From CAIOYC01 sp038327995 (GTDB lineage Bacteria > Pseudomonadota > Alphaproteobacteria > Caulobacterales > Caulobacteraceae): DNA of 20,219 nt. Positions within the stretch are counted from its first letter, which is position 1. Each line of letters starts with the position of its first letter. Positions 14,765 through 20,219 of this stretch are shown here, piece by piece. The stretch lies in assembly GCA_038327995.1 (NCBI GenBank), contig JBBQLP010000049.1, positions 1-20,219 on the forward strand, written 5' to 3'. A program made the translations under genes and the position numbers. Under the pieces are notes generated by a model, which saw nothing but the letters and a program-made list of their open reading frames with translations, ran no database searches and was not told where the DNA came from.

Positions 14765-15118
14765 CTACCCTGGCGCGTTGGGCGAGACGGAGTTGCCGAG
14801 CGGATTGGGCACGCCGTCGAGGGGCGCACGGCTGACGGGCGTGGTCCTCTGTTCTGGGGCCTTGATGTCGCGGGTGGTGAGCGGGGCGGTATCGGACTTG
14901 TCGGCTTCGGCAGTGGAGTTTCCTTCGCGCCGCACGGCCTTGTCGGCGGCGTCCTGGGCGCGCTGCTGCTGCTGATCCTGATAACGGGCTTTAGCGCGCT
15001 CGCCGAACAGGGGCGGCGGCTCCTGTAGCAGGCCCTGCTTGCCGCACGCCGAGACAAGAGTGGCGAGGCCGAGCGCCCCCAGCAGGGGCAAAAGTCGAAT
15101 GGCGTTCGAGCGGCTCAT
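14765..15118 (-). CDS. lptM: LptM (YifL-like) outer-membrane lipoprotein
   Basis: A 117-residue lipoprotein. The signal peptide ends in the lipobox LVSAC with lipidated Cys about residue 25, followed by the family hallmark CGKQGLL. In E. coli the equivalent small lipoprotein LptM (YifL) assists assembly of the LptDE lipopolysaccharide translocon. This one is longer, with a polar tail rich in Gln, Lys, Asp and Pro that looks disordered and holds a Gln run (QDQQQQRAQD) coded by CAG repeats. ATG 15118 overlaps the argH stop (ATGA). Lying between argH and lysA matches the common proteobacterial placement of this gene beside lysA. Identification rests on lipobox, CGxxG motif and context. Confidence 0.85.
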   Translation of the reverse strand: MSRSNAIRLLPLLGALGLATLVSACGKQGLLQEPPPLFGERAKARYQDQQQQRAQDAADKAVRREGNSTAEADKSDTAPLTTRDIKAPEQRTTPVSRAPLDGVPNPLGNSVSPNAPG

Positions 15119-16521
15119 GCGAGTCTGACCTTCCAGCGTGAAATCTGTTCGCGGACCCGCACGGGCGCGGTTCCCCCATAGCTCTGACGGCTCGCCACCG
15201 ACGCTTGGGGCGTCAGCACCTGGTATACCGCCTCGGTCATTCTCGGTTCGATAGCTTGGAGTTCCTTCAACGGCATATCCGCGAGACCGAGCCCCTTGGC
15301 TTCGGCCCGCTTCACCGCCTGTCCGGTCACATGGTGCGCCTCGCGGAAGGGAAGGTCGAGAGTGCGCACCAGCCAATCGGCAAGATCGGTGGCGGTGGAA
15401 TAGCCCGCACCGGCCGCCGCCGCCATGCGTTCGACGTTCGGCTGCATATCCGCCGCCATGCCCGCCATGGCGGCAAGTGACAGGTCCAGCGCGTCGAACG
15501 CCTCGAACACCGGCGGCTTGTCCTCCTGCATATCCTTTGAATAGGCGAGCGGCAGACCCTTCATCACCACTGTGAGTTGGGTCAGGGCGCCCAGGATGCG
15601 GCCGACCTTGGCGCGAATCAGTTCCGCCGCATCCGGGTTGCGCTTCTGCGGCATGATCGAGGAGCCGGTGGTGAAGGCGTCCGACAACTTGATGAAACCG
15701 AACTGCGGCGTGACCCAGATTACGATCTCCTCGGCTAGCCGCGAAAGATGCACCGCGCAGATCGACGCTGCGGAGAGGGCCTCCAGCGCAAAGTCGCGGT
15801 CCGATACGCTATCCAGCGAATTGGCGGTGGGCCGGGCGAACCCCAGCGCCATGGCTGTCTGCTCACGGTCGATGGGAAAGGGAGAGCCCGCCAGCGCTGC
15901 AGCGCCGAGCGGGCACTCGTTCATACGTTCAATGGCGTCCCGGAAACGGGCAGCGTCGCGACCGAACATCTCCACATAAGCCAAGAGGTGATGGCCGAGG
16001 GTGACGGGCTGGGCGGGCTGTAGATGGGTAAAGCCCGGCATGACGGTATCGGCGTGCGCCTCGGCCTTGGCCAGCAGCGCTCGTTGCAGGGCCTCGATCC
16101 GGCGGCCAGCCTGTTCGCAGGCTTCTTTGACCCATAACCGGAAGTCGAGCGCCACCTGGTCGTTGCGCGAGCGCGCGGTGTGCAGGCGTCCAGCAGCAGG
16201 GCCGATCAGTTCGGTCAGGCGAGCTTCCACATTCATGTGGATGTCTTCGTATTCATCGCGGAAGGCGAAGGTTCCAGCCGCCAATTCCGCCTCGATGGCC
16301 GTCAACCCGTCCTGGATCGCTTCCGCGTCGGCGCTTGAGAGCACGCCCACGGTGTGCAACATCGCGGCGTGCGCGCGCGAACCGGCAAGGTCCTGCGCCG
16401 CCAGCCTGCGGTCAAAGCTGATCGAGACGTTGATCGCCTGCATCAGTTCGGCGGGCTTCGCCTCGAACCGGCCGCCCCACAGGCTCTGTCCCCTGGTTCT
16501 GGATGAGGCGTCGTCGGTCAT
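15115..16521 (-). CDS. argH: argininosuccinate lyase
   Basis: Splits argininosuccinate into arginine and fumarate, the last step of arginine synthesis, as a cytoplasmic homotetramer. The 468-residue product has the expected length and motifs: LWGGRF (14-19), TARSRNDQ (115-122), GFTHLQPAQPVT (163-174) with the catalytic His, and the superfamily signature GSSIMPQKRNPD (286-297). ATG 16521 is chosen because it precedes LWGGRF by the usual short distance; a GTG at 16581 is open but would add 20 non-family residues. Its start codon shares bases with the ATG of the divergent tlpA-like gene, so no intergenic promoter exists; its promoter must lie inside that gene. It is first in argH-lptM-lysA, with lptM overlapping by 4 bases. 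Confidence 0.97.
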   Translation of the reverse strand: MTDDASSRTRGQSLWGGRFEAKPAELMQAINVSISFDRRLAAQDLAGSRAHAAMLHTVGVLSSADAEAIQDGLTAIEAELAAGTFAFRDEYEDIHMNVEARLTELIGPAAGRLHTARSRNDQVALDFRLWVKEACEQAGRRIEALQRALLAKAEAHADTVMPGFTHLQPAQPVTLGHHLLAYVEMFGRDAARFRDAIERMNECPLGAAALAGSPFPIDREQTAMALGFARPTANSLDSVSDRDFALEALSAASICAVHLSRLAEEIVIWVTPQFGFIKLSDAFTTGSSIMPQKRNPDAAELIRAKVGRILGALTQLTVVMKGLPLAYSKDMQEDKPPVFEAFDALDLSLAAMAGMAADMQPNVERMAAAAGAGYSTATDLADWLVRTLDLPFREAHHVTGQAVKRAEAKGLGLADMPLKELQAIEPRMTEAVYQVLTPQASVASRQSYGGTAPVRVREQISRWKVRLA

Positions 16522-17101
16522 GAGTTTCAAGCGGTTCCTGAAGCGTGCGGCGCTTGCGAGCGCTGCTGCTCTGTATGTCACGGCTAGAGCCGGGTTTGAA
16601 CCCGCTCAAGCGCAGGTCCATGTGGCTGACAAGATGGTCGGCGCCGATGTGAAGCTGAAGCGCATCGCGGGCGGCATGACCCTGCCCTCCGAAGCCTTCG
16701 TCGACGGCGCGGGCATGAAGCACACCCTGGCCGAATACAGGGGCAAGGTGGTGGTGATGAACCTGTGGGCCACCTGGTGTGGGCCCTGCAAGAAGGAGAT
16801 GCCGACCCTCGCCGCCCTGCAGAAAGGCTTCAAGGGCAAGCCGATCCAGATCGTGCCCGTCTCCATCGACAGCAAGGCGGCGACCGATAAGGCGAAGGCC
16901 TTCATCGCCAGCGTGGGGAACCTGCCCTTCTATCATGACGTGGACGGCGCGATGGCCCCCGCCATGAAACCTCCCGTGGAAGGCTTTCCCTCCAGCTACA
17001 TCTTCGACCGCAAGGGCAAGCTGGTGGGCGTTGTCGCGGGCGAGGCAGACTGGGCCAGCCCGAAAATGAAAGCGGTGCTGGAAGGATTGGCGAAGGGTTG
17101 A
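16520..17101 (+). CDS. TlpA/ResA-like exported thiol:disulfide oxidoreductase
   Basis: A 193-residue thioredoxin-fold protein, probably periplasmic. The N-terminus (FKRFLKRAALASAAALYV, then AQAQ near 29-32) is a signal peptide or anchor. The redox motif is WCGPC at 86-90 within LWATWCGPCKKEMP, and the cis-proline lies in GFPSSYIFD. TlpA-type proteins keep periplasmic thiols reduced, often for cytochrome c or copper-site maturation; no such genes are nearby, so the client is unknown. ATG 16520 begins the signal sequence and follows GAGG at 16505-16508, 11 bases away, which lies in the argH coding strand's complement. The head-to-head overlap with argH is unusual. The DUF6356-like gene follows on the same strand 83 bases later. 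Confidence 0.92.
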   Translation: MSFKRFLKRAALASAAALYVTARAGFEPAQAQVHVADKMVGADVKLKRIAGGMTLPSEAFVDGAGMKHTLAEYRGKVVVMNLWATWCGPCKKEMPTLAALQKGFKGKPIQIVPVSIDSKAATDKAKAFIASVGNLPFYHDVDGAMAPAMKPPVEGFPSSYIFDRKGKLVGVVAGEADWASPKMKAVLEGLAKG

Positions 17102-17170
17102 AGGCGCTGAAGGCGCGACGCTTTCAAAGCTTCCCGACGCAGGCTAAGCGGTTTGCAGTTGGACCGGGGT

Positions 17171-17175
17171 GGGAG
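17171..17175 (+). promoter_or_regulatory. ribosome binding site deciding the DUF6356-like start
   Basis: GGGAG sits 9 bases before ATG 17185. It favours this start over the upstream in-frame TTG at 17098, which overlaps the tlpA-like stop and would add 29 non-conserved residues. Confidence 0.55.
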
Positions 17176-17184
17176 CGCGCTTTT

Positions 17185-17424
17185 ATGTTTCAGAGGTTGA
17201 TGATCGATCATCCCCGCTCGGTGGGCGAAACCTATTTCGAGCATCAGGCGGCGGCGTTGAGCTACGCGGGCCCGTTGTTCGTGGCGGCGTTCGCCGCCAC
17301 CCTGCATTCGATCATTCCGGGCCTCTGCCAGAAGACGGGCAGCCGCATCATCCTCGGCCTGCACGAACGCCTGACGCGCGGGTGGGGCCGGGGCGCAGCG
17401 ATGGACGCCGAATACACGATCTGA
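17185..17424 (+). CDS. small DUF6356-like protein
   Basis: A 79-residue protein. DHPRSVGETYFEHQ near the N-terminus, one hydrophobic segment (about 28-48, YAGPLFVAAFAATLHSIIPG) and CQKTGSR after it resemble what I recall of the DUF6356 family, short proteins common in Caulobacterales and sphingomonads. No biochemical role is known to me. The single helix suggests a small membrane protein, with a Cys near its end. It starts 83 bases after the tlpA-like gene and converges on the dehydrogenase gene with 13 bases between. Cotranscription with the tlpA-like gene is possible, but the 83-base gap and its own ribosome site allow independent expression. Confidence 0.75.
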   Translation: MFQRLMIDHPRSVGETYFEHQAAALSYAGPLFVAAFAATLHSIIPGLCQKTGSRIILGLHERLTRGWGRGAAMDAEYTI

Positions 17425-17437
17425 AAACTGCGGCGGT

Positions 17438-18316
17438 CTAGCGCGTCGGAACGGGCGTCTCGCCGCGATAGTCGTAGAAGCCGCGCCCGGCCTTCTTGCC
17501 GAGCCAGCCCGCCTCTACGTACTTCACCAGCAAGGGACAGGGGCGATATTTGGAATCCGCCAACCCGTCGTGCAGCACGTTCATGATCGATAGGACCGTA
17601 TCAAGGCCGATGAAATCACCAAGCTCCAGCGGCCCCATCGGGTGGTTGGCGCCCAGCTTCATGGCGGTGTCGATAGCCTCCACCGTGCCGACGCCTTCGT
17701 AGAGGGTATAGATCGCCTCATTTATCATCGGCACCAGCACCCGGTTGACGATGAAGGCGGGGAAGTCCTCGGCGTTTGCGGTGGTCTTGCCCAGCGATTG
17801 GGCGAAGGCGGCGGCGGTCTCGTAGGTGGCGACGTCGGTTGCGATGCCGCGGATGATCTCCACCAACTTCATCAGCGGCACGGGGTTCATGAAGTGCAGG
17901 CCGATGAAGCGTTCGGGCCGGTCGGTGATCGAGGCGAGGCGCGTGATCGAAATGGACGAGGTGTTCGACGCCAGCAGCGTGTGTTCGCCGATGTGCGGTT
18001 GCAGCGCGCGGAAGATCGACTTCTTGAGTTCCTCATTCTCGGTGGCGGCTTCGATAACGAGGTCGGCCTTGCCGACGCCCTCCATTCCCTCGGTAGGGCT
18101 GATGCGGGCCAGCGCCTCGGTCATCTGCTCCATGCTCACCATGCCCCGCGCGACCTGGCGGGAGAGGTTGTGGCCAACCCCCTCCTTGCCCTCCGCGATG
18201 CGCTCGGGCGAGATATCGTTCAGCAGAACTTCGTAGCCCGCGAGGGCGCAGACGTGGGCTATGCCCGATCCCATCTGGCCCGCGCCGATGATGCCGACGG
18301 TCTTGATTTCAGTCAT
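17438..18316 (-). CDS. 3-hydroxybutyryl-CoA dehydrogenase
   Basis: A 292-residue NAD(P)-dependent L-3-hydroxyacyl-CoA dehydrogenase of the stand-alone Hbd/PaaH type, interconverting acetoacetyl-CoA and (S)-3-hydroxybutyryl-CoA in the cytoplasm. The N-terminal dinucleotide motif GAGQMG (11-16), SNTSSIS (117-123), the catalytic His141 in HFMNPVP and the C-terminal dimerisation domain (NRVLVPMINEA, GANHPMGPLELGD, KAGRGFYDY) are all present, and length is normal. Its product can feed crotonyl-CoA, the substrate of Ccr encoded 13 kb away, but beta-oxidation or polyhydroxybutyrate turnover fits equally. ATG 18316 follows a weak GGGA. It is a single gene with 160 bases separating it from the ABC transporter upstream on the same strand; no clear promoter was found in that spacer. 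Confidence 0.93.
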   Translation of the reverse strand: MTEIKTVGIIGAGQMGSGIAHVCALAGYEVLLNDISPERIAEGKEGVGHNLSRQVARGMVSMEQMTEALARISPTEGMEGVGKADLVIEAATENEELKKSIFRALQPHIGEHTLLASNTSSISITRLASITDRPERFIGLHFMNPVPLMKLVEIIRGIATDVATYETAAAFAQSLGKTTANAEDFPAFIVNRVLVPMINEAIYTLYEGVGTVEAIDTAMKLGANHPMGPLELGDFIGLDTVLSIMNVLHDGLADSKYRPCPLLVKYVEAGWLGKKAGRGFYDYRGETPVPTR

Positions 18317-18476
18317 TTAGAACAGGTCCCGCTGGACTATCCGCGCGCAGTCCGACCGCAAGATGATCGAAAATGCGCCGCTTCGGTAAGGTCTAGCATG
18401 ACATTTCCGCGTCACCGATAGGATTTTGCTGCGACGCACACGAAACCCCGCGCGTCAGACCCAGATCGGCGGGCGA

Positions 18477-20219
18477 TCAGGCATTGGCGATCTCGGTCAG
18501 GTGGGCATAGACACCGCCGCCCGCGATCAGCTCCCCGTGGCGGCCTTCCTCAACGATCCGCCCGTTCTGGAACACCAGTATCCGGTCGGCCCCACGCACG
18601 GTGGAAAGTCGGTGGGCGATGACGATGGTGGTGCGCCCGGCCATCAACGCCTCGGTCGCGCGGGCTACGTGCTGCTCGGTCTCGACGTCCAGCGAAGATG
18701 TGGCCTCATCAAGCACCAGGATCGGTGCATCGGCCATGAAGGCACGCGCAATCGCCACCCGCTGGCGCTCGCCCCCGGAAAGCTTTACGCCGCGCTCGCC
18801 GACCAGCGTGTCGTAGCCGCGCGGAAGGCGGACGATGAAGTCATGCGCCAACGCCCGGCGTGCAGCCGCCTCGATCTCGATTTTCGTGGCGTCCGGGCGG
18901 GCGTAACCGATGTTCTCGGCGATGGTGCGGTGGAACAGGATCGGCTCCTGCGGCACCACAGCGATGGCGCGGCGGAGAGACTCCTGCGTCACGTGCGCCA
19001 CATCCACCCCGCCGATCAGGACCCGCCCCTCCTCCACGTCATAGAGGCGCTGCACCAGTTTGACGAAGGTGGACTTGCCCGCGCCGGTCGGTCCCACCAG
19101 CGCCACCCGTTCGCCGGGCGATATGACGAGGGAAAAGTCGCGATAGATCGGCTCGCCCTGATGCGCGTAACGAAAGGTGACGCGGTCGAAGATCACTTGT
19201 CCGTCCAGACGCACATCCGGCGCAAGGGCGACCGCGTCTGGTCTGTCCGCCACCTGAGGCGCAGTGCTGAGGTAGGCGGCGACGTCGAGTGTGTCGTCGA
19301 GTCCTTTCTGCAGGGCGCGGATATTTTCGCCCATGTTTCGCAGGTATCCGGCCATCAGCATGAAGGCGGAAATGGCGAAGGCCACATCGCCAGCACTGGC
19401 CTTGTGCAGGGTCCATTGCCACAGGATCAGACCCGATAACCCCGCCTGTAGCGCTGCCAGAAGCAGATTCTGCAACAGCCAGACGAACTGGAACCGGTTC
19501 CACGTCCGCGTCACGGCGATGCGCCAGGCCTTTAGGACGCCTTTCAACCGGAACGTCTCGCGATCCTCGGCGCCGAAGGTCTTCACCACCGGGTTGGCGG
19601 TGATCGCGTCGGCAAGCGCCGCGCCGATCTGGGAGTCGAGGGCATTGGACGCCAGGTTCGCCGGGCGCACGTAGCGGCTGTTCAAAAGGATGTTCTGGCC
19701 CACGTAGAGGGCGCAGATGGCGAAGGTGAATAGACCCACCAGTGGCCAGCGCAGCATCATCGAAACGCTCAGCCCCGCCAGCACCAGAACCGAAGGGATG
19801 ATGAAGATCAGAAGGGCGTCCGAGGCTGAATCATAGCCCCACATGGCGCGGCTGAGCCTGCGGACCGTCGCCCCCGCAAAGGTGTTGGCGTGCCAGTCGG
19901 ACGAGAAGGACTGCACCCGCGCGAAGGCTTCCCCGGTCATGGCCTCCATGTTCTTGGCGGCGAACGGGTTCCACACCCAGCCGAAGCTGTTGCGCGCGAC
20001 GCAAAAGGCCAGATAGAGCCCGACGAAGATCGCCCAGGCCCGCCAGACGCCGCCGTTCACCAGGGCGGCTGGGTGCGACACGGTATCCACCAGATGCCCG
20101 GCCGCCCAGGGGATGCACAGGTCCAACCCGACCGCCACCAGCGTCAGGGCTATGGAACTCCCGAGCGTGACCGGATAGCGCATCCATTGACGCCAAAGAT
20201 ACGCCAGCACAGCCGTGTT
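18477..20219 (-). CDS. ABC exporter, fused membrane and ATPase domains (ABCB/MsbA type), 5' end open
   Basis: A half-transporter of at least 577 residues with a six-helix membrane domain (about 1-310) and an ATPase domain. The ATPase has Walker A GPTGAGKST (373-381), Q-loop VPQEP (419-423), signature LSGGE (477-481), Walker B ILVLDEATSSLD (497-508) and switch His533 in IAHRLSTV. Such proteins form homo- or heterodimers in the inner membrane and export lipids, peptides or drugs; the substrate cannot be told. Sequence features do not single out MsbA or Atm1. GTG 20210 is the last possible start inside the window, but the frame stays open to the edge, so the true start may be outside. It ends 160 bases before the dehydrogenase gene. 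Confidence 0.9.
   Translation of the reverse strand, partial: NTAVLAYLWRQWMRYPVTLGSSIALTLVAVGLDLCIPWAAGHLVDTVSHPAALVNGGVWRAWAIFVGLYLAFCVARNSFGWVWNPFAAKNMEAMTGEAFARVQSFSSDWHANTFAGATVRRLSRAMWGYDSASDALLIFIIPSVLVLAGLSVSMMLRWPLVGLFTFAICALYVGQNILLNSRYVRPANLASNALDSQIGAALADAITANPVVKTFGAEDRETFRLKGVLKAWRIAVTRTWNRFQFVWLLQNLLLAALQAGLSGLILWQWTLHKASAGDVAFAISAFMLMAGYLRNMGENIRALQKGLDDTLDVAAYLSTAPQVADRPDAVALAPDVRLDGQVIFDRVTFRYAHQGEPIYRDFSLVISPGERVALVGPTGAGKSTFVKLVQRLYDVEEGRVLIGGVDVAHVTQESLRRAIAVVPQEPILFHRTIAENIGYARPDATKIEIEAAARRALAHDFIVRLPRGYDTLVGERGVKLSGGERQRVAIARAFMADAPILVLDEATSSLDVETEQHVARATEALMAGRTTIVIAHRLSTVRGADRILVFQNGRIVEEGRHGELIAGGGVYAHLTEIANA

Noticed and set aside
14955..14985. CAG/CTG-rich tract as a microsatellite
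   Set aside because: It codes for the Gln run in LptM and is short and imperfect; noted with the gene rather than as a separate repeat.
18317..18476. Possible small gene or RNA between the dehydrogenase and ABC genes
   Set aside because: No ORF with a ribosome site, and no strong hairpin or promoter pair could be seen in these 160 bases.
18426..19439. 337-codon plus-strand open frame antisense to the ABC ATPase
   Set aside because: It is antisense to conserved Walker and signature motifs and has no family resemblance.

Overview
This window is a tightly packed stretch of bacterial chromosome. I call 23 protein-coding genes, with no intergenic gap over about 165 bases. Sampled coding lines have about 65-67% G+C. 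The gene families are characteristic of Alphaproteobacteria: Ccr/Ecm of the ethylmalonyl-CoA pathway, an ftsE-ftsX pair beside an MJ0042-type zinc-ribbon membrane protein, argH-lptM-lysA, and a DUF6356-like small protein. Together they suggest a Caulobacterales-like organism, but that placement is an inference from gene content and protein similarity recalled by eye. I see no tRNA, rRNA, CRISPR array, insertion sequence, prophage or recognisable defence cluster.

Layout from left to right. (1) 1-463: the 3' part of a DMT/EamA permease. (2) 467-4112: a carbon-assimilation block in which ethylmalonyl-CoA mutase (ecm, minus) and crotonyl-CoA carboxylase/reductase (ccr, plus) are divergent around a 163-base spacer with a central palindrome. 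A cold-shock protein gene sits 18 bases downstream of ecm on the same strand. (3) 4238-4732: an unrecognised four-helix membrane protein in a patch of about 48% G+C, the only clear compositional outlier. (4) 4745-8831: single genes in alternating orientation: a GFA/CENP-V zinc protein, an exported cyclophilin-like protein with a degenerate active site, a serine hydrolase of the beta-lactamase class C family, a HisC-type aminotransferase and a ChaC-like gamma-glutamylcyclotransferase. (5) 8823-11897 (minus): an operon ftsE-ftsX-ydcF-plsC with overlapping or nearly touching genes, joining cell-division and envelope functions. (6) 11985-13455 (plus): a zinc-ribbon membrane protein overlapping a hypoxanthine phosphoribosyltransferase gene. 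(7) 13480-16521 (minus): argH-lptM-lysA, an arginine/lysine biosynthesis operon with the LptM lipoprotein between the two enzymes. (8) 16520-17424 (plus): a TlpA-type thioredoxin, whose start codon overlaps that of argH on the other strand, then a DUF6356-like small protein. (9) 17438-20219 (minus): a 3-hydroxyacyl-CoA dehydrogenase and an ABC exporter open at the window edge.

Functionally, the clearest module is acetyl-CoA/C4-acyl-CoA metabolism. Ccr carboxylates crotonyl-CoA to ethylmalonyl-CoA, Ecm rearranges ethylmalonyl-CoA to methylsuccinyl-CoA, and the 3-hydroxybutyryl-CoA dehydrogenase at the far end also acts on a C4 acyl-CoA. Most of the rest is core housekeeping. I did not find a convincing new multi-gene system. 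The points most worth checking are the ecm/ccr palindrome, the low-G+C membrane gene, the argH/tlpA start-codon overlap, the degenerate cyclophilin and the zinc-ribbon protein beside ftsEX.
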